From contig NZ_JACCBZ010000006.1 in the NCBI RefSeq assembly GCF_013408825.1, forward strand, positions 124,001 to 188,000: DNA of 64,000 bases, written 5' to 3'. The notes beneath the pieces are model-generated. The model had not been told where the DNA came from and did no database searches. It worked only from the letters and a program-made list of their open reading frames with translations. Below are positions 23,404-32,820 of this stretch, piece after piece (position 1 is the first letter of the stretch; every line of letters begins with the position of its first letter). The translations under genes and the position numbers were made by a program. The stretch comes from Mucilaginibacter tundrae. GTDB lineage: Bacteria > Bacteroidota > Bacteroidia > Sphingobacteriales > Sphingobacteriaceae.

Positions 23404-24948
23404 TTAATTGGCGTAACCTGGGTTTTGAACCAGTTTTGTCGCGGCAAGATCTGTAAGTGGTATAGGTAACAATTCATTTGTACCAGATTTAAACCCTTTA
23501 AATGCAAGTGTAGCCGGAGCGTCTCCCCATCTAACCAAATCAAACCAACGGTGCCCTTCGGTTGCTAGCTCTAAACGGCGCTCGGCTTTAACGTTCGCCA
23601 TTGTTGCAGCTACAGGTGCTAAACCAACCCTTGCACGAACAGCATTAATTAACGCTGCGGCACGAGAGGCATCACCACCGCCTTGTAACAAAGCTTCAGC
23701 TTCCATCAGGTAAGTATCAGCCAAACGAATTTCAATATAGTCGTTAGGGTAGTTCAAGATATTAGTTCCCTGAGTTGACAGATATTTAGTTAATGGAGCA
23801 TATTTCACCATGAAGAAACCAGTATTTTGGTAACTTGCCTGGTAAGTTGTATGCTCAAGCGCAGCAAGGCTATCCATATTTAATATGGTATATCCATATC
23901 GTGGATCTTTTACGCCGCTACCATCGTACGGAGTAACGAAAGCATCATGTAATTGCTGAGTTATTGGGTTGAATCCCCAACCACCTGCATATACAGCATC
24001 GCCAAAGTTCCTAGGGCCAATCATTTCAGAATAAACACTTCCTTTAAATGCATCCCAATTGCTCCAAGTATAAGCCTGAGTGTTAGTGAAGTTGATTTCG
24101 AAAATTGATTCACTGTTAAATTTATTATCCGGGCTAAATATAGCTGGGTAGCTGGCTTGTAAATGATAACCGTAACCAGGGGTTGTACCACCAGGTGTGC
24201 CATTTATAATTGCAAACTCCTGGGCAGCTAAAGTATATTTTTGCTCGTATAAATAGACTTTACCCAACAGTGCAATTGCAGCACCTTGTGTTACACGTCC
24301 GCTTTCCGATGTGATTACAGTTTGCGGTAAATTAGGAATAGCTGCTTTTAAATCGTTTTCAATTTGCGTATATACATCGGCAGGTTTGGCCTGTGGTTGG
24401 TTATAAATAGTAGCCGGTGTAAGAGGCGCCGTAATTAATGGCACATTTTTAAATAATCTTTCCAGATCAAAATAATAGTGAGCACGTAAAAATTGGGCCT
24501 CAGCAGTGTATCTGCTTGCTAATGCTGCACTTAAACCCGGTACACCAGAAAGTTTTGACAATATTGTATTAGCACGGCTTACACCTAAAAAGTTAATAGG
24601 CCAATAACCATTTTGCGGTCCCGCAGCGGATGTTAACTGATAATCATTCCATAACTGCCAGTCAGGAGTATCGCTTGAACCACCACCACCTGCATAGCAG
24701 TCGTCAGAAGCTGCGTTTAACGGCCCACGTGGGTCTGTATAGGTTTGATCTATACCACCTGTTTCAGTAAGTAATGGGTCATACGCTGATGCTAAGCCTG
24801 CAAAAGCCTGATCAGGTGTTGAATAATAACTTTGTTCTGAAAACTCTCCTTTTGGGTTAAGTTGCAGAAACGATTTTTTGCAGGATACGAATACACTACT
24901 CATCCCCAGCAAGCTAACCGCTGTGTATTTAATATATCTTCTTTTCAT
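23404..24948 (-). CDS. SusD/RagB-family outer-membrane glycan-binding lipoprotein
   Basis: A 514-residue surface lipoprotein (Cys23 in FVSCKK) of the SusD family, which caps the SusC channel and binds oligosaccharides. Visible family features are the N-terminal FLQLNPKGEFSEQSYY, tetratricopeptide-like helices (AEAQFLRAHYYFDLERLF, about 165-182), and the C-terminal RLADTYLMEAEALL and RRLELATEGHRWFDLVRWGD. It follows its SusC partner by 29 bp. Beta-glucan binding is inferred from the downstream enzymes. Confidence 0.93.
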   Translation of the reverse strand: MKRRYIKYTAVSLLGMSSVFVSCKKSFLQLNPKGEFSEQSYYSTPDQAFAGLASAYDPLLTETGGIDQTYTDPRGPLNAASDDCYAGGGGSSDTPDWQLWNDYQLTSAAGPQNGYWPINFLGVSRANTILSKLSGVPGLSAALASRYTAEAQFLRAHYYFDLERLFKNVPLITAPLTPATIYNQPQAKPADVYTQIENDLKAAIPNLPQTVITSESGRVTQGAAIALLGKVYLYEQKYTLAAQEFAIINGTPGGTTPGYGYHLQASYPAIFSPDNKFNSESIFEINFTNTQAYTWSNWDAFKGSVYSEMIGPRNFGDAVYAGGWGFNPITQQLHDAFVTPYDGSGVKDPRYGYTILNMDSLAALEHTTYQASYQNTGFFMVKYAPLTKYLSTQGTNILNYPNDYIEIRLADTYLMEAEALLQGGGDASRAAALINAVRARVGLAPVAATMANVKAERRLELATEGHRWFDLVRWGDAPATLAFKGFKSGTNELLPIPLTDLAATKLVQNPGYAN

Positions 24949-24977
24949 AATATTAAAATATTTTTAATTAGTAATAA

Positions 24978-27900
24978 TTATAAGGTAACATCAACACCAA
25001 CTCTAACTGTACGTGCGGTTGGGTATACACCCTCGTCAACACCGCCAGTATTCGCGTTACCACCCCAAACTTCAGGATCATATCCGTTATACTTTGTAAT
25101 GGTAAATAAGTTGTCGGCACCTACATAAACATGTAACCTGCTCATATCTAATTTAGTCATCATATTCTTAGAGAATGTATAACCTACTTGTAGCGTTTTG
25201 ATACGCAGATAAGAACCGCTTTGCAATAATGCACTTGACAGGTTTTTGTAGTTACCATTAGGATCATTATCTGATAATCTTGCAACGTTGGTATTTGTAT
25301 TAGTTGGAGTCCATGCGTCCAAGGCAGTAGTTGGATAATTTGCAGTAGCAATATCTAAACGACGATATTCCTGAAGTACCTTGTTACCTGAAACACCCTG
25401 ACCAAACACGCTTAGATCAAATTGTTTATAGGCAACATTAAAGTTAAATCCATACGTTAATGGTGGCAACGGACTTCCAAGGAACTGACGGTCACTTGGG
25501 CCAATCGGGCCATTGTCGGAAACACTTTGATAAATATAATCACCGGGTTTAGCACTAGGTTGCAATAAGTTACCATTTTTGTCTTTGTATGCATTAACCT
25601 GAGCCTGTGACTGGAATATACCAAGCACCTTATAACCGTAGAATTCAGCGTATGGATGGCCAACTTGTGACCGTTGAATTTGCGGTGTAAGTGAACCCTG
25701 CCAGCTATTATTAGGCGGCACTAAAAATGGAAGTACATTTAAATTGGTAACGGTATTTTTATTGTATGCAATGTTACCATTTAAGTTTAAGTGGAAATCT
25801 CCAACTTGTTTGTTATAACCTAATTGGAACTCAATACCTTTATTATCTATACCCCCGGCATTTTCAAATGCTTGGCCGCTAACACCCGCATAAGAAGGCG
25901 GATTTACCGATAACAATAATTGATCTGAGGCTTTATTATAATAATCAACAGTAAGCGTAAAGTCATGGAATAAAGTCGCATCTATGGCAATATCGGTAGA
26001 TTTATCTTTTTCCCATTGTAATGCAGCATTTGGTAATGAATTTGGACCATAGCCGGTAACTAATGTTTGTCCGCCTTGCTGACCATATACGTAGCTACCA
26101 ACTGAACCTACAATTGGAGTATATTGGAACGGAGATAATGCTAACTCATTACCCAAAATACCATACGACCCACGTAATTTTAAATTATCCACAAATGTAT
26201 TTTTGGGGAACCAATCCTCTTTGGTAATTACCCAACCAGCTGATATAGAGGGGAAAGTACCATAAACGTTATCACTACCAAATTTTGATGAACCATCGCG
26301 ACGGATGATGCCTTGTAAAAGGTATTTTCCATCATAGTCATAGCTTACACGACCAAAAAGTGAGGCAAGCGTTGATGGCTGAACATCTGAGCCATATCCA
26401 AAGCGATCGGCTTGTGGTAAATTAAAGTTAAAAGATGCTTGATTATAAGAGGTTATTGGCTCGCCGTAATTGGTATCTTGTACGGTTGTTCCACTTTCTT
26501 CTTCGGCGCTTTGGCCTACTAAAATAGTAAAATTATGTTTACCTATTGAACGGGCGTAAGTTGCTGTATTATCCCAGTTCCATTCCAAATTTTGATTCAT
26601 TTGGCGATACTGGTTATTTGTTGCGGGCGGAAGATTGGAATTATTCGCGTTCAAATAATAAAGCGGTGTGAATGATTCACTACCGTAAAATGATTGCTTG
26701 GCAGCAATTTCTGTTTTGATGGTTAAACCTTTTATAGGTTCAATTTGCAAATATGCATCACCTTGTAAGTTATGGGACCAGTTATAGTTACCATTTTGCA
26801 ATTGTTCAGCTGCAATCGGATTAACAATCTCATTGGCTACATAATTTGATATACCATAGGGTTGGCCTTGCGCATTCCTAAATATATATGGCGCATAGCT
26901 CGGATTAGTATAAGTTGAAGCGTTAGGTTGTCCGCTTACATTGGTAACCACAACAGGTGTAAGTGGGTCAAGGTTAATTGCATCACTCAATGGACCGCCA
27001 AATACACTATTTGTATTGAAATTAGTAGTGCTTCTGATATAAGCGTAGTTAAAGTTTTCGCCATAAGTTAACCAGCTTTTCGGCTTAGAACTTGTATTTA
27101 CTCTGAAGTTCATTCTTTTATAATCAGAATAAGCTGGAGTAACTATACCTTCTTGATTAAGATAACCTAAAGATGTAAAATAATTAGATTTATCTGTACC
27201 ACCGCTTATTGCAAGATTTTGTTGCATAATTGGCGCGTTACCAAATATTTGATCTTGCCAATTAGTACCAGTACCATATTGTGACGGATTAGCAAATGGC
27301 GCTGTGCCACCATCATTTGTTACAGACTCATTTCTTAACTCAGCATACTGTGTTCCATCTGCTAAGCCTACTTTTTTAGCAACAGATTGATTACCGTAGT
27401 AAAAATTGTAAGTAATTCTTGGTGTACCAATAGCACCTTTTTTGGTTGTGATTAAAACAACACCATTAGATGCGCGGGAACCATAAATAGCTGCAGAAGC
27501 ATCCTTAAGCACTTGTAGTGATTCGATATCATTTGGATTAATAGATTCATAACCACCGTTATCCCATATCTGACCGTCAACAACATATAAAGGAGAACCA
27601 TTTGTTAATGAGTTTTGACCTCTTATAATTACATTAGGGGCAGCGCCCGGTGCGCCTGAAGTTTGTGTTACAGTTACACCTGCAGCACGGCCTTCCAAAG
27701 CATCATCAACACGTAAAACTTGTTGATCTTTTAAATCAGCGGCTGAGACACCAGAAATTGCACCTGTAACAGTTGCTTTTTTCTGTGTCCCGTAACCTAT
27801 TACTACGACCTCATTTAAGTCGGTTGTATTTTCTTGTAAGCTAACGTTAATTACCATTTGGTTATTTACAGCAACTTCTTTTGCATTATAACCAACAAAT

Positions 27901-28118
27901 GTAAATCTTAATGTTCCGTCTACTGGTGCATTGATGCTGAAGTGGCCGTTAGCATCAGTTTGAGTACCAATAGTAGTCGCCTTTAATGTTACAGTAACAC
28001 CTGGCAACGCAGCTCCTGTTTTATCAACAACTGTTCCTTTCACAGTGATGTTTTGAGCTAGGGCAACTGATATGCCCGATAACAGGAAAATGAATAAAAT
28101 TGTAATTGTTTTTCTCAT
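24978..28118 (-). CDS. SusC-family TonB-dependent outer-membrane transporter
   Basis: A 1046-residue TonB-dependent porin. The signal peptide ends near ALAQ22, followed by a carboxypeptidase-regulatory-like domain (about 25-110), a TonB-box-like region NEVVVIGYG, a plug domain with DALEGRAAGVTVTQTSG and VVDGQIWDN, and a 22-strand barrel ending in TARTVRVGVDVTL. With the adjacent SusD it imports oligosaccharides using TonB energy. It is the first gene of the beta-glucan operon. A well-formed promoter lies about 170 bp upstream at 28299-28331. Confidence 0.94.
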   Translation of the reverse strand: MRKTITILFIFLLSGISVALAQNITVKGTVVDKTGAALPGVTVTLKATTIGTQTDANGHFSINAPVDGTLRFTFVGYNAKEVAVNNQMVINVSLQENTTDLNEVVVIGYGTQKKATVTGAISGVSAADLKDQQVLRVDDALEGRAAGVTVTQTSGAPGAAPNVIIRGQNSLTNGSPLYVVDGQIWDNGGYESINPNDIESLQVLKDASAAIYGSRASNGVVLITTKKGAIGTPRITYNFYYGNQSVAKKVGLADGTQYAELRNESVTNDGGTAPFANPSQYGTGTNWQDQIFGNAPIMQQNLAISGGTDKSNYFTSLGYLNQEGIVTPAYSDYKRMNFRVNTSSKPKSWLTYGENFNYAYIRSTTNFNTNSVFGGPLSDAINLDPLTPVVVTNVSGQPNASTYTNPSYAPYIFRNAQGQPYGISNYVANEIVNPIAAEQLQNGNYNWSHNLQGDAYLQIEPIKGLTIKTEIAAKQSFYGSESFTPLYYLNANNSNLPPATNNQYRQMNQNLEWNWDNTATYARSIGKHNFTILVGQSAEEESGTTVQDTNYGEPITSYNQASFNFNLPQADRFGYGSDVQPSTLASLFGRVSYDYDGKYLLQGIIRRDGSSKFGSDNVYGTFPSISAGWVITKEDWFPKNTFVDNLKLRGSYGILGNELALSPFQYTPIVGSVGSYVYGQQGGQTLVTGYGPNSLPNAALQWEKDKSTDIAIDATLFHDFTLTVDYYNKASDQLLLSVNPPSYAGVSGQAFENAGGIDNKGIEFQLGYNKQVGDFHLNLNGNIAYNKNTVTNLNVLPFLVPPNNSWQGSLTPQIQRSQVGHPYAEFYGYKVLGIFQSQAQVNAYKDKNGNLLQPSAKPGDYIYQSVSDNGPIGPSDRQFLGSPLPPLTYGFNFNVAYKQFDLSVFGQGVSGNKVLQEYRRLDIATANYPTTALDAWTPTNTNTNVARLSDNDPNGNYKNLSSALLQSGSYLRIKTLQVGYTFSKNMMTKLDMSRLHVYVGADNLFTITKYNGYDPEVWGGNANTGGVDEGVYPTARTVRVGVDVTL

Positions 28119-28680
28119 GAATAATAAATTAATAATTGGTTTATGATTGTGTTTTAGGTTTGTTCTTTAATAGAAATAAAAGAACGTACACCGGCTGCTA
28201 GCCGTAACTAGTTAAATAGTACAGTTGGTTGTTCATACTTGGTTAATTAATAAAAAAATGCACAGGTTTTTACTTAGGTTATCCTGTATTGGTTGCATCA
28301 AACTTATGAAAGTTTGAAATAAAAAAACAAATTTATTTTTCATAAATAGTTGATTTTAAGTACTTTATGTTCATTTTGAAACGCTTCAATCACAATGATA
28401 TAAATCAATTTATGCTTGATAATCAGTCAAAAAGCTTATTTAAAAGATTTAAATCAAAAAAAACGATACGCTTTGTTCCAGCTTATTTTTTTTTACACAA
28501 TCTGCCTTTAAATGGGTATTAAAGCCGATTTACTTAGGTGTAATGGATGAGAAAGTGGCTAAATTGATGCTACAAGAATACTATAAAATGCGTATTTTAC
28601 TAAATATGCTTAACGGTTTAGCAGAAAAACCAGGATAATACAACCAATATATTCAGTAAGATACCCTAATATAAAGGCAC
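28119..28680. other. Intergenic region with SusC leader and a possible 31-codon ORF
   Basis: About 560 bp between the beta-glucan SusC gene and the terminator of the alpha-glucan GH13 gene. It contains a promoter at 28299-28331 and a leader of about 175 nt. On the plus strand a 31-codon frame (28543-28638; begins MDEKVAKLMLQEYYKMRILL) has reasonable composition and stays open upstream, without a start, to about 28454. It could be a small gene or a gene remnant; no family is recognised and confidence in it alone is about 0.2. Confidence 0.4.
28299..28331 (-). promoter_or_regulatory. Promoter of the beta-glucan susC operon, with overlapping palindrome
   Basis: On the minus strand TTTG (28328-28331) and an exact -7 element TAAGTTTG (28299-28306) are 21 bp apart, the expected Bacteroidota -33/-7 spacing. 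The -7 element overlaps a perfect inverted repeat CAAACTT-ATGA-AAGTTTG (28299-28316), a candidate operator. Transcription would start near 28293, giving a leader of about 175 nt. Confidence 0.5.
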
Positions 28681-28718
28681 AAAAAAAGGGTCCTTTACCA
28701 ATAAAGAACCCTTTTTAT
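28681..28718. terminator. Terminator downstream of the GH13 gene
   Basis: AAAAAGGGT...ACCCTTTTT forms a stem, extended by CTTTA/TAAAG after a one-base mismatch, with a small CCAA loop. On the minus strand it is followed by TTTTTTTG and lies 35 bp past the GH13 stop. The plus strand also has a T run, so it can act in both directions. Confidence 0.75.
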
Positions 28719-28752
28719 TATAAAACCACCTGCGTGGAGGTATTAGCAGTAT

Positions 28753-30150
28753 TTACCTTTTAAATGCAAGATAACTATATGGTTGCAATGTATACTGTGT
28801 TGAAAATGTAACGTTGCCACCAGTGTAGCCATTTACCCAGGTTGTACCTTGTAATGGAGCTGGTACATTAAAGGTTTCAGTGGCGTTTTTTGTATTTGCT
28901 AGTATTAATACATCATCAGTACCTGATGTTTTTTCGAATGCGACAATGTTAGCATCATTATACTGAGTTAAAGCTCCGGTTTTTATTGCCTCATGTGCGG
29001 CCCTAAAAGCTAATATTTGTTTGTATGCAGCCACCATATCAGGATTTGCTGTATAATCAACAGGTACATTGTTAAAAAAGTTTATCGCGCTTGGATAACC
29101 AACCTCCTGGCTGCTGTAAATCAATGGCACACCACCCATATATGATACTATTGCAAATGCTGCTAATGCTCCTTGTTTACCACCATATTCAGTAATGGTA
29201 CTACCGTCAGAAGAGGCATCATCATGATTAGTTATATATCTTAATTTAGTACCTGATGCAGGTATTGAACTAATTTCGGTAGCGTTAGTGGCGAACAATG
29301 AACTAGGCGTTGATGACCCCGCGAATAACGACTTAATTGAGCCATAGTAATCAAATGCATAATCAAGTTGAAAGCCCGATGATATTTCGGTACTGGCAGT
29401 TCCTTCAGCAAGATAGATTAGTTTGTGGGTTGTTATATTGTTTAAGGTATCCAATGCCTGTGTCCAAAAGTCAGCTGGTGGGTTATCAGCAAAGTCACAA
29501 CGGTAACCATCAACATTTGCGGTAAATACCCAATACTTCATAGCCTTAATTAGTGCTAAACGCATGCTTTGATTGCTAAAGTTTAACGCTGCAACATCGC
29601 TATATGTTGAAAGTTGCTGAATAACGCCGCCGTTTTGAATATACCATGATGGGTTACTGGTAATCCAGGCATTATCCCATGATGTACCGTTAGCTTCCCA
29701 ATCTAAAATAACTGCCATACCTAAAGAGTGTGCTTGTGTTACTAAAGCCCGCAAGTCACTCAATGTACCAAAAGCAGAGTTTACACCCTCATAGTCTTGA
29801 ACAGAATAAGGAGACCCACTGGCTTTTAGTACGCCAATTGGGTAAATAGGCATCAACCATATCACGTTAACGCCTAGAGCTTTTATAGAATCCAGCCTGG
29901 ATTCAACACCGGCGAAATTAGCGTTTGGAAACGTTTTTATGTTAACCTCATACATTACTATATCTTTTGTAGCAGGGACACTGGCATAAGGTGTACCATA
30001 TTGTGCAGGATCGCCACTGCTAACCGGAGTTGGGGTTGGTGTTGGTACAAACGGTTTTGATTTGCTGCAACCTGAAAATGCCAGTATTGTTACCAGCAAC
30101 AATATTGGGCTGTAGGGTTTCAATTTTAGTTTTTGGATATTCATATTCAC
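28753..30150 (-). CDS. GH13 alpha-glucan hydrolase lipoprotein with altered region I
   Basis: A 465-residue lipoprotein (Cys28 in FSGC, then a Thr/Pro linker) with a GH13 barrel. The nucleophile is Asp219 in DGYRCDFAD, the acid/base is Glu249 in IYLAEGT, and the third carboxylate is Asp in ITNHDDAS. Conserved region I reads DWEANGTSWD instead of the usual D-x-V-x-N-H: the His that contacts the -1 sugar is Gly. The paralogue at 41464 keeps DWVGNHTSWD. It may therefore have altered specificity or weak activity. By position it is the SusG-like surface enzyme of the alpha-glucan locus. It starts 14 bp after the GH31 stop and is followed by a terminator. Confidence 0.87.
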   Translation of the reverse strand: MNMNIQKLKLKPYSPILLLVTILAFSGCSKSKPFVPTPTPTPVSSGDPAQYGTPYASVPATKDIVMYEVNIKTFPNANFAGVESRLDSIKALGVNVIWLMPIYPIGVLKASGSPYSVQDYEGVNSAFGTLSDLRALVTQAHSLGMAVILDWEANGTSWDNAWITSNPSWYIQNGGVIQQLSTYSDVAALNFSNQSMRLALIKAMKYWVFTANVDGYRCDFADNPPADFWTQALDTLNNITTHKLIYLAEGTASTEISSGFQLDYAFDYYGSIKSLFAGSSTPSSLFATNATEISSIPASGTKLRYITNHDDASSDGSTITEYGGKQGALAAFAIVSYMGGVPLIYSSQEVGYPSAINFFNNVPVDYTANPDMVAAYKQILAFRAAHEAIKTGALTQYNDANIVAFEKTSGTDDVLILANTKNATETFNVPAPLQGTTWVNGYTGGNVTFSTQYTLQPYSYLAFKR

Positions 30151-30164
30151 AATTCCTCCTGTAT

Positions 30165-32618
30165 TTAATAATTAAGATTTATTTTATTTTGACTATTTTT
30201 TATTACTACGCATTTTACAGCACAGGATTCAGTAGCTGACGTACTACCCTGTGGATCGGTGTTAGCAGCCGCGCTTAAAAAAGCATAATTTCCATTTTCC
30301 AGCTTTAGCTGACCTTTACCGTTGCTAATACTATCAATCTGGTTAAAACCATGAAATATTAATTTTATATATTTAAAGTGAGTGGCATAACTACCCTCTG
30401 CTTCGGTTAAAGTAATATTACGTGCTAACGGATTAAAAGTAATTAAGCGTTTATAATATATTCCATTTTTATATTGAAAACTTATGCCATCATCTTCATA
30501 ATATACAAAGCTATTTGTTTTGTTGCCATTATAAATATGAATTGAAAGCGTATCTGTAGGTAGTATTGCTGTTGATTGTACCAACGATTGCATCGGAATT
30601 ATACTACTCCCTTTAACGTATACAGGCAATTTATTGATATTTAGCTGTATAACTTTATTTTGGTTCCCTGTTTGAACCGAATCTGTGTATAAATCATACC
30701 ATATACCTTCAGGAAAGTATATTTTACCATAATCTTTATCGCTTTCAAATGGAGCTACCATAAATGCATCGCCAAATTCATATTGATTTTGATAATCAGG
30801 ATATAGTATTTTAGGATCAAACGTATAGTTAATAGCCAATGAGCGCATTACCGGCAAGCCATTTTGAGTGGACTCATAAAACGTTGAATACAAATATGGC
30901 ATTAGTTGGTACCGCAAGCTAATATAATTACGCGCTATATCGAGCACATCTTCTCCGTAAGTCCATGGTTCCGAAGCTTTTGAATTCAGGCTCGTATGGT
31001 TTCTGAAATATGGGATAAAAGCACCTAATTGAATCCAACGAGTATACAAAGGAATGGATGGATTACCTGTGAATCCTCCAATATCCATAGCGGTAAAGGA
31101 TACGCCACTTAAGCCAAGGCTATTTAATAAACGTACACCTTGTAGCATGTGATCGTCTTCAGCGCGGTTATCGCCCGTCCAGATGGCCGTATATCGTTGT
31201 AAACCAGCATAACCTGATCGTGAGAGTATAAATGGACGCTCTTTAAATTGTTCAACAGCACCTTCATAACTTGATCGGGCCATTTGCATACCGTACACGT
31301 TATGCGCTTCCAAATGAGTAGTTATTTTACCATCATAATTAAATATTACGTTGTCAGGCATTTTTTGGCCCCAGGTTGATATTTCATTCATATCATTCCA
31401 GATACCGCTAACCCCTGATTTTGCAAAGAACTCAACTTGTTTATGCCACCAATCACGCCCTTTCTGACTTGTAAAATCAGTAAAATTACACCAGCCCGGC
31501 CAAACCTGACCAGTATATGGTTCTCCATCAGCATACTTTATGTATACATCATCTTTTAAACCACTTTCATAAGCAGGCGCGCCCTTTTGCACTTTAATTC
31601 CCGGATCAACTATTACAGTTGTTCTGAAGCCCAATTTCTTTAATGTATCATTCATCAGTGCCGGGTTAGGAAAACGGCTATGATTCCAGGTAAACAATTG
31701 ATATTGATCCATGTAATGAATATCGAGTGTGATGCCATCAGCAGGTATGCGTTTTTCGCGCAGGGTGCGTGCAATGCGCATTACCTCGGCCTGCGGGTAA
31801 TAACTGTAACGGTTTTGCTGGTAACCCAACGACCACAACGGGGGCATTGGCATACGGCCGGTTAGGTAGGTATATGACGTAATAATATCTGCAAGATGTT
31901 TATGGTATATGAAATAATAATTCATTTCCCCTCCTCTTGCCCCAAATGAAGAAAAGCGATTATTGCTTGCGCCAAAGTTAAAATCGGTTTGGTAAGTATT
32001 ATCTAAAAAAATACCATAGTTTATATTGTGGTGAATGCCAATGTAAAAAGGTATTGTAGAATATAGGGGATCCTGATCAATGTGGTAACCGTATACATCC
32101 GAGTTCCAGTTAGTGTAACCACTACCTCTTCTGTCAAGATTTCCTGTTTTTTCACCAAGCCCTACAAAATGTTCATCATCTTGCAGTTTTTTATATGTTG
32201 TTACTGATGTACCCACCCATGAGGTAGTTAAACCGTGTTCATCCTCATTAATAGGGGTTCCATCTATCGTATAAAAAGCAATTGAAAATGGTTGTTTTTG
32301 AATGATCGCTTTAACTGAGTCGGTTACCAGTGTAATAGTCTCATTAGTTTGCGTAATAGTAGTTTTTGTTTGTTGTGGTTCGCCAACAACAGCGTAGGAA
32401 AAGTTCCCTTCCATTGGTTTTTTATCCAATCGTACGCGAATAATTGAAGGAGAGTAAACTGTAATCCTTCCGTAGGCATTGGTGCTTTTGAAAGATACAT
32501 CCTGCTGACCGATAGTAACTGTTCCCAGATTACCTGGGGTTGAAACAGGAGACTGCGCCATTAGGCGCGGCATATTCAAAAGACACGCAAGCATAAATGT
32601 GATCTTAATAAATTTCAT
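30165..32618 (-). CDS. GH31 alpha-glucosidase
   Basis: An 817-residue exported enzyme (signal peptide to about LMAQ22). The N-terminal beta domain is followed by a barrel with the nucleophile Asp in GIWNDMNEIS and the acid/base Asp in IWTGDNRAEDDH; the C-terminal region contains YYEDDG. This matches GH31 exo-alpha-glucosidases, which release glucose from non-reducing ends of alpha-1,4 or alpha-1,6 oligosaccharides. Specificity is not readable from sequence. The gene is separated from the SusE/F-like gene by 202 bp holding a strong terminator, so it and the GH13 gene may be expressed at a lower level or from their own promoter. Confidence 0.9.
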   Translation of the reverse strand: MKFIKITFMLACLLNMPRLMAQSPVSTPGNLGTVTIGQQDVSFKSTNAYGRITVYSPSIIRVRLDKKPMEGNFSYAVVGEPQQTKTTITQTNETITLVTDSVKAIIQKQPFSIAFYTIDGTPINEDEHGLTTSWVGTSVTTYKKLQDDEHFVGLGEKTGNLDRRGSGYTNWNSDVYGYHIDQDPLYSTIPFYIGIHHNINYGIFLDNTYQTDFNFGASNNRFSSFGARGGEMNYYFIYHKHLADIITSYTYLTGRMPMPPLWSLGYQQNRYSYYPQAEVMRIARTLREKRIPADGITLDIHYMDQYQLFTWNHSRFPNPALMNDTLKKLGFRTTVIVDPGIKVQKGAPAYESGLKDDVYIKYADGEPYTGQVWPGWCNFTDFTSQKGRDWWHKQVEFFAKSGVSGIWNDMNEISTWGQKMPDNVIFNYDGKITTHLEAHNVYGMQMARSSYEGAVEQFKERPFILSRSGYAGLQRYTAIWTGDNRAEDDHMLQGVRLLNSLGLSGVSFTAMDIGGFTGNPSIPLYTRWIQLGAFIPYFRNHTSLNSKASEPWTYGEDVLDIARNYISLRYQLMPYLYSTFYESTQNGLPVMRSLAINYTFDPKILYPDYQNQYEFGDAFMVAPFESDKDYGKIYFPEGIWYDLYTDSVQTGNQNKVIQLNINKLPVYVKGSSIIPMQSLVQSTAILPTDTLSIHIYNGNKTNSFVYYEDDGISFQYKNGIYYKRLITFNPLARNITLTEAEGSYATHFKYIKLIFHGFNQIDSISNGKGQLKLENGNYAFLSAAANTDPQGSTSATESCAVKCVVIKNSQNKINLNY

Positions 32619-32789
32619 GAATTGTTTTAGAAATGAATTTAAACTGCGTTATGCCATGCATGGCGCTGTAGTATTGTTTGTATTTATAAATATTTTGACT
32701 GCAAAAAGCCACATTGAGCGGCTTGTATAACTTGCTTGCAATCATAATAGATGCAGTATTAAAATCATATTTATGGGCAAATTAAAATA

Positions 32790-32811
32790 AGGCAGCGCTT
32801 TCGCGCTGCCT
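32790..32811 (-). terminator. Strong hairpin between SusE/F-like gene and GH31
   Basis: AGGCAGCGC and GCGCTGCCT pair perfectly around a TTTC loop. On the minus strand the stem is followed by TATTTTAATTT. It lies about 10 bp past the stop of the SusE/F-like gene and separates the binding/transport module from the enzyme genes. Confidence 0.75.
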
Positions 32812-32820
32812 ATTGAATAG

